Below, in pieces: positions 24,282 to 35,000 of a stretch of 64,000 nt of DNA. This DNA is from Chitinophagales bacterium (GTDB taxonomy: Bacteria > Bacteroidota > Bacteroidia > Chitinophagales > UBA8649). The number at the start of each line of letters is the position of its first letter. The first letter of the stretch is position 1. The stretch lies in NCBI GenBank assembly GCA_020635975.1, contig JACJYT010000004.1:1-64000 (forward strand). The letters run 5' to 3'. The translations under genes and the position numbers were made by a program. Under the pieces are notes generated by a model that was not told where the DNA came from, made no database searches, and saw only the letters and a program-made list of their open reading frames with translations.

Positions 24282-24827
24282 TTGAGTTCTATCCCTAATA
24301 TCGAAATTAAAATTCTTGGACTTTTTGAAAAAAGAGACAGTTCCGCAATCAAATTGATTCACGATGCCTATGGACGAGCTCTTTACGGTGTTATTTTTAA
24401 AATTCTTGGAAAGGCAGAAGACACAGAAGAGGTGCTACAAGATGTATTGGTTAAAATATGGGAAAAGTCTTCTTTATACGATAGCTCTAAGGGACGATTA
24501 TACACATGGATGTTAAATATTGCAAGAAACACTACTATCGATAAAACGAGAACAAAGCTTCATAAACAAAATTCAAAAACCGATAGTCAAGATGATTACG
24601 TACATCTAGATAGAAGTAGCATGGAGTTGAAGCCAGAAAATATTGGAGTAAAAGACTTGACCAATATACTTAAAGCGGACCAAAAGGAAATAATAGAATT
24701 GGCCTATTTTCAAGGATATACCCAGCAAGAAATTTCAGAAAAACTAGATATTCCAATTGGCACTGTTAAAACAAAAGTTAGAACCGCTCTTCTCTTTTTA
24801 AAAGATTATTTGAAGAATGAATATTAA
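24282..24827 (+). CDS. ECF-family RNA polymerase sigma factor
   Basis: The 181-aa product has sigma-70 region 2 (about residues 25-95, DAYGRALYG, DTEEVLQDVLVKIWE, then LYTWMLNIARNTTID) and region 4 (about 125-175, with the helix-turn-helix YTQQEISEKLDIPIGTVKTKV). This is a typical SigK-like ECF factor. The frame begins at a TTG at 24282, with no ATG until well inside region 2, so TTG is the likely start. It overlaps the anti-sigma gene by 11 bases, implying translational coupling. The factor should respond to a cue sensed by that membrane partner. Confidence 0.88.
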   Translation: MSSIPNIEIKILGLFEKRDSSAIKLIHDAYGRALYGVIFKILGKAEDTEEVLQDVLVKIWEKSSLYDSSKGRLYTWMLNIARNTTIDKTRTKLHKQNSKTDSQDDYVHLDRSSMELKPENIGVKDLTNILKADQKEIIELAYFQGYTQQEISEKLDIPIGTVKTKVRTALLFLKDYLKNEY

Positions 24828-25620
24828 AGAATACATAGAATCAGGAGTTTTAGAACTTTATCTCTTAGGGTCGCTAAGTGCGGAAGAAGAGCGTGAAGTA
24901 GCTAAGCTATTAAAAGAGCACCCTGAGCTTCAAAAGGAATTAGAAAGAATTGAGGCTGATTTAATTTCTTTAGCAGAAAGCAATGCACCAGAAAGTTTGA
25001 ACGAGGCTATTTTAGTCGGGGCTTTAGAGAGAATTAAAGCTGGTGCCGAAGAATCTAATGCTACAACCACAGTAATAAAAGAGCTTCCTGTGGCAGGTAA
25101 ATCTTGGTTAAACTATGCGCTAATTGCTGCATCCTTTGCGCTCTTACTTAGTTTAGGTCTTAATGTTAAATTATACACTAATGTGCAAGAAGCGGAAAGT
25201 CAAATTTTAGCCTTACAAAATCAAAACTCCGTATTTGCAGAAGAACTACAAATACAAAACACCAATTATAGCATAAAGGAAAAGCAAGTTTTTGCACTAA
25301 GTGACCCGAATGTACTTAGAATAAAATTAAATGCTGTGCCAGGTAAAGAAGGTGCTTTGGCCATGGTTTATTGGAATAGCGAAAGCAAAGAAACCTACAT
25401 CAGTGTACAAAACTTACCAGAGCCCCCTGAAGGAATGCAATATCAATTGTGGGCTTTATACGACGGTGCTCCGATTGACGCTGGTGTTTTTGATCTCAAT
25501 GGAGAAATTCAAGAAAACAAAACAATAGAAAATGCTCAAGCTTTTGCTATTACCTTAGAAGAAGCGGGAGGGAAACCTAGTCCAAATCTTGAACAACTTT
25601 ATGTATACGGAGAAGTATAA
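24817..25620 (+). CDS. anti-sigma factor of the RskA type
   Basis: This 267-aa protein is the membrane-bound partner of the preceding sigma factor. The N-terminal cytoplasmic part (about 1-70, YIESGVLELYLLGSLSAEE, then a helix with EHPELQKEL) resembles the anti-sigma domain of RskA. One membrane helix lies near residues 95-117 (WLNYALIAASFALLLSLGL), followed by a short coiled coil and an external RskA-like domain (WALYDGAPIDAGVFDL, LEEAGGKPSPNL) at about 180-267. In characterised systems proteolysis of such a protein frees the sigma factor. The signal is not known. Confidence 0.85.
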   Translation: MNIKEYIESGVLELYLLGSLSAEEEREVAKLLKEHPELQKELERIEADLISLAESNAPESLNEAILVGALERIKAGAEESNATTTVIKELPVAGKSWLNYALIAASFALLLSLGLNVKLYTNVQEAESQILALQNQNSVFAEELQIQNTNYSIKEKQVFALSDPNVLRIKLNAVPGKEGALAMVYWNSESKETYISVQNLPEPPEGMQYQLWALYDGAPIDAGVFDLNGEIQENKTIENAQAFAITLEEAGGKPSPNLEQLYVYGEV

Positions 25621-25667
25621 AAGAAGAAATAGCCTTTAATTAGTAAGTTACCAAACAAAACTACACC

Positions 25668-26768
25668 ATGAACATCCAAACCATTCAATTTTCCAAAGAA
25701 AAAAACAAAGAATTTGTTGTTGCATTAAAACATCGTGTGAACCAATACTTCAAAGAAAAGGGTATTTCTAAACAAGGCAATTTCTCCATGGTTTTCAAGA
25801 GCATTTGCATGGTTGCTATCTTACTTGTGCCCTATTTTCTTATGATGTTTGGAGTAGTAACGAATCTTTGGCTCAGCTATATCATATGGGCTATAATGGG
25901 CCTAGGAGTTGGAGGAATAGGGATGTCTGTTATGCACGATGCCAACCATGGCGCTTATTCTAATAATAAAACCATAAATAGAATTATAGGTAGATTTATT
26001 GATTTGGTTGGGGGCAATGCCACTAATTGGAAAATTCAACACAACTTGCTTCACCATACCTATACCAATGTTCATGGTCTTGACCAAGACATCAATGCTG
26101 GGGCTATACTAAGACTATCTCCAGAACAAAAGTTGCGCAAATTTCATAAGTATCAACACATCTATGCTTGGTTTTTATATGGCTTAATGACCATGCCGTG
26201 GATGACCGTAAAAGATTTCTTTCAAATGAATGAATTCAGAAAAAAGAATCTGAATAAGGGTCGCTCAAGAAAATTCTGGCAAGAATATAGTCTAATGGTT
26301 GCCATTAAAATATTCTATTATAGCTATATGCTCGTTCTTCCCATCCTTATACTTCCCTTTGCATGGTGGCAAGTTCTCTTAGGATTTATCTTTATGCATT
26401 ATGTAACAGGAGCTGTATTAGCTACCACCTTTCAACTGGCGCATGTAATGCCCGCTACCACCTTTCCTTTAAATATAAAGGATAATGCCATGGAAGAAAA
26501 TTGGGTGGTACATCAATTAGAAACTACTACTGATTTTGCTAGAAACAATTGGTTAATATCTTGGTATATCGGCGGTTTAAATTTCCAAGTAGAGCATCAT
26601 TTGTTTCCGAATATTTGTCATGTTCATTACAAGAAAATATCGGCTATTGTTGAGCAAACAGCCAAAGAATACGGCATCGTTTACAACAACATTCCTAGTA
26701 TGGCTAAAGCCTTAATAGAACATGGAAAAATACTTAAAAGCCTAGGCCAAAAAGACTTTGCATTTTAA
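25668..26768 (+). CDS. membrane fatty-acid / acyl-lipid desaturase
   Basis: The 366-aa protein is a di-iron desaturase that puts a double bond into fatty acyl chains in the membrane. All three histidine boxes are visible: HDANH near residue 89, HNLLHH near 125, and QVEHH near 304. Gln in the third box, QVEHH, is typical of front-end (delta-5/6-like) desaturases, although substrate position is uncertain in bacteria. Four or more membrane helices flank the boxes. Cytochrome b5 is not fused. It follows the sigma/anti-sigma pair by 47 bases, but no evidence ties it to that system. Confidence 0.9.
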   Translation: MNIQTIQFSKEKNKEFVVALKHRVNQYFKEKGISKQGNFSMVFKSICMVAILLVPYFLMMFGVVTNLWLSYIIWAIMGLGVGGIGMSVMHDANHGAYSNNKTINRIIGRFIDLVGGNATNWKIQHNLLHHTYTNVHGLDQDINAGAILRLSPEQKLRKFHKYQHIYAWFLYGLMTMPWMTVKDFFQMNEFRKKNLNKGRSRKFWQEYSLMVAIKIFYYSYMLVLPILILPFAWWQVLLGFIFMHYVTGAVLATTFQLAHVMPATTFPLNIKDNAMEENWVVHQLETTTDFARNNWLISWYIGGLNFQVEHHLFPNICHVHYKKISAIVEQTAKEYGIVYNNIPSMAKALIEHGKILKSLGQKDFAF

Positions 26769-26790
26769 ACCGAATCTTGCCTTACAAAAC

Positions 26791-27708
26791 TTAGTTCTTA
26801 ACGATAATCTCTTCTGAACTAGTCTTCTTACTTAGCTTCGTTTTCGTATCTAGAAAATTAAAAGCCACTTTAATATTGTGTAATCCAGAATAAACCTCTT
26901 GGAAAGGTTGCCCTGCAGAAAGATTGTAGATATAGCCAAAGTCTACAAATTTCACGCTAGCCCCAGCTCCAAACAAAAAGCTTTGCGTACTTCTAAAACC
27001 AAGTTTAAGCCAAGCAAAATCTAGGTAGTCTACTTTGAAATTTCCTTCTATTGTTGGTTTGATATAATTAGGACCAAAAGCAATAATTTCTGGTTGCAAA
27101 GAAAACTTAGAACCCATAGCTATTTTGTAGCTTACATTCGTAAAATAAACGGGTGCCAAACCTTGGATGCTCTGTACTAATACAGGAACCGACATGCTTA
27201 CATTCAATTGTTCTTTCCAACTATAATGAAACCCTAGTCCGGTAGTAAAACCCGCTTTGTTAAAAGTGCCATTTACCAAAACTGGATCTTCCATATTCGT
27301 GTAGGCATTAATTCTATCTTGCTTTAAATTGTTTAAGATAACTCCAGCGTTTATTCCAAAACTTAAGCTATTTCCTTTTCCAAGCTTCATTCTTTTTGCT
27401 AATAGAAATTCTGCTGTTGTTGTTTGAAAAATTTGATAGAAACTAGAGTTTACTTTTGCTCCTACCGCCAATCCCAACTTGCCCATGTTGCCATACATCA
27501 AGAAGTTAAACTTGCTTGAATTTTGGATGGCATCGGATAGAGATACTATAGTAGAAATTTTTAAACTCGAACTATCCGTAGTAATACAGGCCGTGTTGTA
27601 GTTGTCTTTTTCGAAGTTAAAATTGTTCATGTTTAGCATGTCTTGTGCTTTAAGTCCAAATGCTAAAACGAAGCTCATTAAAGTAATAGTGAAATTTTTC
27701 ATCTTCAT
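26791..27708 (-). CDS. PorP/SprF family type IX secretion outer-membrane protein
   Basis: This 305-aa exported protein fits the PorP/SprF family, predicted outer-membrane beta barrels that work with T9SS to secrete particular large or CHU_C-type cargo. A signal peptide (cut near LKAQ) is followed by many amphipathic strands (GKLGLAVGAKVN, SLSFGINAGVIL, LGFHYSWKEQLNVSMSVPV, SFLFGAGASVKFVDFGYIYNLS) and an aromatic C-terminal strand. It is the last gene of a minus-strand group whose upstream members are type A and type B T9SS cargo, so it is probably their dedicated partner. Only 19 bases separate it from the previous gene. Confidence 0.85.
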   Translation of the reverse strand: MKMKNFTITLMSFVLAFGLKAQDMLNMNNFNFEKDNYNTACITTDSSSLKISTIVSLSDAIQNSSKFNFLMYGNMGKLGLAVGAKVNSSFYQIFQTTTAEFLLAKRMKLGKGNSLSFGINAGVILNNLKQDRINAYTNMEDPVLVNGTFNKAGFTTGLGFHYSWKEQLNVSMSVPVLVQSIQGLAPVYFTNVSYKIAMGSKFSLQPEIIAFGPNYIKPTIEGNFKVDYLDFAWLKLGFRSTQSFLFGAGASVKFVDFGYIYNLSAGQPFQEVYSGLHNIKVAFNFLDTKTKLSKKTSSEEIIVKN

Positions 27709-27727
27709 AATTTTTGAGGTTCTTTGG

Positions 27728-29005
27728 CTAGTTTCTTATCAAATTAACTATGCCCTTAAATACTGTCTCCGAGTTGTTGCTGTCTCTTAAAACATAATAA
27801 TACACTCCAGAAGGTAGCTCTAAACCTTTTGTTGTTTTGCCATCCCAAAGATTGTCGTAACCAGCAGATGGACTTCTTCTATAAACTAGATTGCCGTTTT
27901 CATTGTAAACCTGAAATTCAAAATTCTCAAAAAGGCTAATGTTTGGCACTTCAAAATAATCGTTGTAACCATCTCCGTTTGGGGTAATCACATTGTTGGC
28001 TTTCAAATCATCTAACTCTATTTGATCGGCTATTAAAACTTCCATTTCCTTGATGAAAAAGTTTCCTGCAGCATCTGTAACTCTTACAGAAATGGTGTAC
28101 GAATTCCGTACCTCATAGTCAAATATTTCTGCACTCAACAAGTTGCTGCCATCCACAGTAAATGAGGTGTTATCTGCGCCTCCTGGCTCCAAACTAAAAA
28201 CATGACTATCTGCTAAACTCGGATCTACTACTTGCAATACGCCAACTAAAGTCCCTGCTGCTTCATTCTCTACAATGATATTGTCGTCGTTTTCAAATAA
28301 AATATCGCTAGGTGCTTCATTGGTATTTAGAACTTCTAGAATAAAACTATTCGAAATGCTGCAGCCATTAGCGGCTACTGCTTCTACTTCCACTAGAAAT
28401 GAACTTTGAGTAACAATGTCAATGTCTTGAGCAAAAAGAATATAATTGTCGCTAATAGTAAACTTGTCGTTGTCGTTTGTAGTGCTATTAACAAAGCTAT
28501 ATTCATAACTATCATTATCTGCATCTATGGTTTGCAACTCGCCTAAAGTATCACCCATTAGGCTTAAATCGTTAATAAGAATATTCTCTAAGTTTAGTGC
28601 GCTTGGAGGCGTATTATTACTTAAGAGAAAAGGATTGTTGGCAGAGCCTAAAGAAGCATTTTCAACAAAGGCAATTGACTCTAACAAATCTATAATTGCC
28701 CCGTCAGCATCTCTATACACTTTTAGATTTAAAGTCTCTCCAGAACTAATATTACTGTAGATAACTAGATAAGCCAGTTGCTGACTCTCTACCGTAGTGC
28801 CAAAATTAATATGGCCTCTACAGGTATTGCCATCAAACACCCCTAATTCGTCGTTTGCACCTAAGCTAAAATCACAATCTATTAGCGCACTGGCAGTAAG
28901 GGTCATAGAATATTGATAATCTGCCGGGTTGACACTCCATCCACTTTGCGCCTGCGCCAATCCAAAGGCGAATAGTGCCATATATATTCCTAGTAATTTT
29001 TTCAT
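27728..29005 (-). CDS. secreted protein with T9SS type B (CHU_C) C-terminal domain
   Basis: This 425-aa protein has a signal peptide (MKKLLGIYMALFAFG, cut near AQAQ), then a domain beginning SGWSVNPADYQYSM, two cadherin-like beta sandwiches (about 140-330), and a gliding-motility-associated C-terminal domain (YNDYFEVPNI, WDGKTTKGLELPSGVYYYVL) that acts as a type B sorting signal. It is expected on the cell surface or outside. The first domain closely resembles one in the giant upstream protein. The ATG at 29005 is preferred; the frame opens with TTG at 29014. It follows the giant gene by 21 bases and precedes the PorP/SprF gene. Confidence 0.85.
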   Translation of the reverse strand: MKKLLGIYMALFAFGLAQAQSGWSVNPADYQYSMTLTASALIDCDFSLGANDELGVFDGNTCRGHINFGTTVESQQLAYLVIYSNISSGETLNLKVYRDADGAIIDLLESIAFVENASLGSANNPFLLSNNTPPSALNLENILINDLSLMGDTLGELQTIDADNDSYEYSFVNSTTNDNDKFTISDNYILFAQDIDIVTQSSFLVEVEAVAANGCSISNSFILEVLNTNEAPSDILFENDDNIIVENEAAGTLVGVLQVVDPSLADSHVFSLEPGGADNTSFTVDGSNLLSAEIFDYEVRNSYTISVRVTDAAGNFFIKEMEVLIADQIELDDLKANNVITPNGDGYNDYFEVPNISLFENFEFQVYNENGNLVYRRSPSAGYDNLWDGKTTKGLELPSGVYYYVLRDSNNSETVFKGIVNLIRN

Positions 29006-29026
29006 TTCTTTCAATTTTAGAATGTA

Positions 29027-32000
29027 TTATAAACGGATTAACTGAGCTCTCTTTTTATCATTCAACTCATTGCTTAACTCAAAAAAGTAGGTGCCAGCTG
29101 GAATGTGAATAGCTTCTTTTTTGAAATCAATACGAAGTGTATTCATGCCTTGCATTACTTGATGTACTTGAGTATAAATTACTTGTCCTAAGTTGTTGTA
29201 GAGGCTTATAGTAACTTCAGCTTCCGTGGCACTGATGTATTCCACATTTAAATTCTCCTCAAACAAATTCGGGTAAACTAAAAAGGCATCTTTTGCTGTA
29301 GGAAGCTTTTCCTTATCAAAGTTTCTACAATCCTCTTCGCTCAACTCTAGCATATAAGGCGAAGTCAAACTTCCTTTTAACTCGTTCGAGGTAAACTTCA
29401 AATGATTAATGGCAATTAATTCTTCTGCACTCTCAAGATTTAACAAGCGGTATTCTAAATCGTCATTTTGATCGCCAGCAATAGTAACAAAAGCTATCAT
29501 GGTATTGGCCACCAAGTCGAATCGGCTTAGCGCTCGACAGTTGTTTTGCTTGTCGAATACTCCAAGAATCCAGTTTGAATGCTCGTACATGTCTTCCCAG
29601 AATAAATCGCAATTTTGCAAACTTACGATATGGGTCATGTTGCTAGAATAAGCACCATTATTTATTGGCCAACGATTATCCGTTAAAGTAGCATTTGGAA
29701 CAACATCACTTTTAAAAGCACCTGCAAAAGGGAAGGTAAAACTAGAATTGACAGCCGATTGATACATGTAGCTTCGTCCAGGAATCATGGCATTCAAACT
29801 TCCTATCCAACCTAAATTCGTGTCGTAAATTGCAAATTGCGATTTGCCCTTTATTAAATCACCACTTGTTGGATTCAAATTGCCTAAGGCTTGATTGATT
29901 TCCTGATTTCTAATTGAAATAAAACCAATCCATGTCCAACCTTGATTTAAATTAATGATTCTTGTTGTTGGATCAATTATACTCCCTTCAAGCTCGAGCG
30001 TATCAGCATTAGCTACTCGCAATCTATAGCCTAATTCCGGACGAACTCCAGTAACACTTAGTGGACCTACCCAAGTACCGCTATTCGTAAAATTACTGAA
30101 CTCGCTTTGGGCTTTTAATTCATCGTTGGCATCTGGAGAGTAAGAACTCAACAATGGCGCTAAATTCAACGAATCTTCACTTAGTAAGTTAAAAGCAATC
30201 CAGTTCCAACCAGCGCTCAAAGGAATGTTTTGTACTATGCTATTTCCCGCTTCGAACAGTTGGGGCGCATTGAGCGAACCTATGGTTTGGTTAGCTGCAA
30301 ATACCAAGCTTGGAACTACATCAATGTATTCACTTCCTGTACTAGCATCCCAAATTTTGAAACTCAGATTTTCGCCAGAACTTAGGTTGCTATAAACATC
30401 TAAGAATACTAAATATCTATCTAGAGAAGAAATGTACTGTAAATGAGCTGCTCCTCTTACTTCATTATTTACAAAAGCCGCTAAGATATCTTCATTATCT
30501 GTGGAAACTACTCCTTCAATCTGTAAGTAGCCAACTACATTCATAGAATACTGAAATGCTGCCGGGTCAACTGTCCAGTTTGGTTCTTGATCTCTAACTT
30601 TCAAGTTTAAGGCTAGTTTCTCTGGATAACCAAAATCCGTTGTTAAATGTATGTCTTCTGTATAATCACCAATGTTCGTGTTTGGATCTATAGTGAAATT
30701 TATCGTTTGCACGGCATTCGGCGCAATACTTCCTGTGTTTTGACTAGCGCTTAACCATTCTGGCAAATTAGAGATAGTATATGTTTTTGCCGCTCCACCT
30801 GTATTTAATACAGCAGAAGAGAAAGACAAGTTTGCACCAAAATCTTTGGTTAATGTAATGGCATCATCTTGCCATATTACTTGGTTTTTATCTATATAGG
30901 CAATCCAAGTTTTTGGCGATTGCATTACATTACCACGAAGGTCTCTTATGCCACCAACGGTAATGTCTAAAGTAACATTTTCAATAAGCTCTGGAGCACT
31001 TGTTGGTGTAATGATAATTTGATCATTGTTTACAGAGTAAGTGAAGTTTACCGCTTGAACAGGTCGTTGCAATTTAATTGTTGGCGTGCTAGAACTATAA
31101 GTTGCGCCATTAAGTGCTTGTGCCGTATGTGAAGCATCCGCTGCATCTATTAAACTAGCTGTAAGAACCGGAACACCAAGTTGCAATTGGTATTCTTCGA
31201 AAGGAAGATAAGCTATTAGTCCTAACTCATCACCCAACAATCTATTTTGCTTATCTCTGCTTATTTGTTCAATCTTCCTAGCGGTATTCCAAAAACGGAA
31301 TTCATCCACTTGTCCATCGAAATACTGATCAACGTTTTGAACAACCCCTGTAAAATACGCTCTTGCACCAAGGCTGAAGCTAGCACCTCCAAACTCTTTC
31401 AAACTTATTGCTTGCATAGAATTTTGAAGATTCCCATCGATATAGGCCGATAAATTTCCCGTACGTTGAAGAACCAAGGCAAAATGGTGCCAAGATCCAT
31501 CAAAATAATTGTTCGATACGGCAAGGAAATCCATGCCATTGTGCTTCACATGAATTTGTCCTAGTGCATCCTTTTCGATATTCCAAGAAATTAAAGAATC
31601 TGCATAAAGATTTGTGCCAGAACCATTAGAGAATAAACTTGCAAGCCCACTAGAAGCAGAATTAAACCAAAATTCTAAGGTAAAATCCATTTCATCACTT
31701 ATAGATAAATTAGCGGCGTTACTAAGTTCCAAATAATCATCCACACCATCAAAACTGAGCGCCTGACCATTAGGCTCTACTTGCCAAATAGCACCGAAAA
31801 TTTGTGCGTCTCTATTTCTAATATGATCTTTTGCTAGGCCGCCAGTTGCTTCGTCCATTTTCCAATTATAAAGAAGTCCAAGTTGTCCTTTATTCAATTC
31901 TATGTTGATTGTAGGAATAATATCTGAAAGAGTTCTGTACTTATTCCAAATTCGTAATTCGTGCACATTACCGTTAAAGAAAGTAGCCTGACTGGCACTT

Positions 32001-35000
32001 TTACCTATATATAAGGCACCCGCCGCAACAAAATCATTAAACAAGCTGGTGTTGCCAGGATTAACTAAAGCGCCATCAATGGTCAACTCTAGAGTTTCGT
32101 TATCGAAATTATAAGAAGCCGTATAAAAATGCCAAAGGTTATCATTTATAGCAAGGGTACTATTCAACTCTTCGGCTCCCAGTTTAAAGCTAAACTGATT
32201 TGCAGCGTTAAAGCCAATAGATAAATTTTCTATAGGACTTTGACCTTGAGAAAAAAGTACTTCTTCGCCAAAACTGGCTCTCTTAGCCCAAAACTCTATG
32301 CTAAAATCACGACTTTGAATATTAGCGCCTGCACTAACTTGTAGGTAATCGTCCACACCATCAAAATACAAACTTGTGTAATGGGCAAGTGCTGTTTGAT
32401 TAAGTACCCCTCGAATATCAAAATTCGTAGGATTAATTGCCCCCAAATCAATGGGTTCGTTAAAACGAATGGCAATATCTTCATTTGCATCTAATATTCC
32501 ATCTGCAGGTACTGGCGTTCCGAAAGGATGTGGGTTAATTCTATCCATTACGCCAGAATAGGTTGTAGAATTTAACTCTGCCAAACTACAAATTGAACTA
32601 ACTCTTAAATCATAAGCGCCATCTGGCAACTGTGCAACATCCCAATCGTAGCTAGTAAAATTAGTAAAGCTTGATATAGGCAAATAAGACGGCTGACCTG
32701 TTGTATCCTTCCAAAAAGATTCTAAACCAATCCAATTTGCCGCGCTACTTGGCTTATATTCTACCCTAAATCTTTCTAAATCGAAGAAATTAATGTTGTA
32801 TCCACCCACTACTAGAGGCAGGGTATCTTCAAAACTATTGTTTAATACCCAATTATCGTCTGGGTTAAGTAATTCTACATCCGTACAAGTTGGTATAAAG
32901 TGTACCGAAATCCAAACAGAATCTGCTATATCCTTGAAGTTTGGAGAAATTCCAAAATCGTATTGACAAACAGAATGCGCTATTACTAATAAGCTATCGT
33001 AATTGTAAACAGCCCCCGGACCTTTTTCTAGGGTTAAGGTTAGGTTGATAGAAGTTCCAGCTGAAACTTGTGGTGTTTGCGTTGGGAAACCATTAATATT
33101 TACATAAGCACCAAAAGGATTGTGGTCAGCTAAAGAAGTAACCGTATAAGGTTGATCATCGCCGGTTTGTGTTAAGTTGGTTAAGGTCAAATTAAAGACA
33201 GCAGCTTGATCTATCGGTACATTAGTAATAATAGATTGATCTACACTTAAACCAGGTAAATCTCTTTGCAAAGTAGCCTCTGAAATAACGGTACCTGGAT
33301 TATAATATGCAGTTACTTCCGCTTCTTCATAAGGGCAACCTGTTTTTCCACCAGCTCTTCTTTTAAAAATAGGACCCCAACCAAACATAGAAGGGAAAAC
33401 ATCTACAGAGAAGAAATCGGCATTGTCGGAATCTGCCAAAGTATAAGAGATGGTATTGCTAACCGTACTATCAGTAGCATTAGAATTAGATCGGGCAAAG
33501 TCTACGGTAAGTCCGCTAGAAAATCCAACCCCTGTATTGCTTATCTTGCCAGAAATTTCGGCACCTAGCGAGGTGGAAGCTCCAAATTCGAAAGAATTCT
33601 CTTCAGAAACCGTTCTTGTACTCGACTTGGTGAAAGTAGCTGTTGCGCCACCACTAATAGAATGGTTGGTAGCTACAAGGTTAGCAAATCTATCATTAAT
33701 TTGATCCACTAAATCCAGATACTCTAAATGCTTAGCTATGGTTTCTACGGCGGCTATTCCCGTTCCTGTGGTGACCGCAAAACCAATAGATTGGGCAATG
33801 GCAAAACCCGGTGCTGGTGCTACTGCAGTGGCTAGACCGGTGGCAATAGCTGTACCGATAGCTGCAGTTCCACCTATAGTTTGAAGTGCATAATAAGCCG
33901 CATTGGCTCCTTCATATTTCGCTTCGAGCAATTCTAACTCATAATTTTTTAAACTATCCAATATCGTTTGATTATTGATATTTACCTTCTCGAATTCATT
34001 TTTCTCAATAGCTTTTTCCCACAACTTAATTTGTTGATTCATTAAACGAATGGTATCTGTTAATGAATCGGCATAAGTTACCGGGTTATAGAAGTAACTC
34101 GGACCAGTAAAATCTTCTGGCCAATTATACAGCAAGGGTTCAATAGTTGCTTGAGCTCCAAATACAGGATCATCATTATTCCTACCGTAATTAGGGTCGC
34201 CGAAAGGAAGAACAGAATTGTATTTTGGATTAGATTGCATGATGATATTTCTCAAATTAATCAAGTCTGGCAATACAATATTTTCAATAAAATCTTGGGT
34301 ATAAATAAAGCCAGTATTGTAGCCTCCAGGCACTACAGACAATGAGGCAGTTTTTGCCATAGCAAAGCCATTGCCGTAATTTTGAATACAGTCAACATAA
34401 GTACACATAGAATCTGGAACCAGACGCAAGTAGTCGGTTACACCAAACTCTACGTTGGTAGAATGACCTATGTATAAATCGCTTCCGCTACCAATGTTGG
34501 CTGGGTTGGCATTAGTACTCCATTCTGTAGTATTTTCTACCACTCTTTCTAGAAAGCCACTTCTTCCTCCAGAGATACTAGCAGAAGTACCAATAGAAGT
34601 ATTCTGTTCTATTTCTGTTGCTGTTGAAACTCCAAATCCCACATTAAACTTCGCCCCTACATCAATTTGATCAGTATTGGTTAATTCTAAACCAAGGTTC
34701 CAACCCCAAGATTCCGTTTCGGCAACTGCATTGCCAACGCTACGCACTGCAAAACTTTCTCCACCTGGAGGGTCTCTTAAAACATAATCTACATTCTCTG
34801 GACCCGAAGTAAAGAAACTATTTCCAAAGTTCTGACCACCTAAAATATAGGCTCTATAAACATCTGGTAAACCTGTAACTGGGTGGCTTAATGGCAACCA
34901 CGGAATAATTTGTCCGCTAGAAGTTTGTAAAGAAACTTCCATGGTTCTAGTATAGCTAAATTCTGGGATACTAGTATTTGCATTGAAATTAGGTTTAGCC

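Noticed and set aside
33730..33880. Membrane helix or TM anchor in the middle of the giant protein.
   Set aside because: The stretch is Gly/Ala-rich in an exported T9SS protein, with no charged flanks typical of an inner-membrane helix; it is treated as a possible insertion or packing segment.
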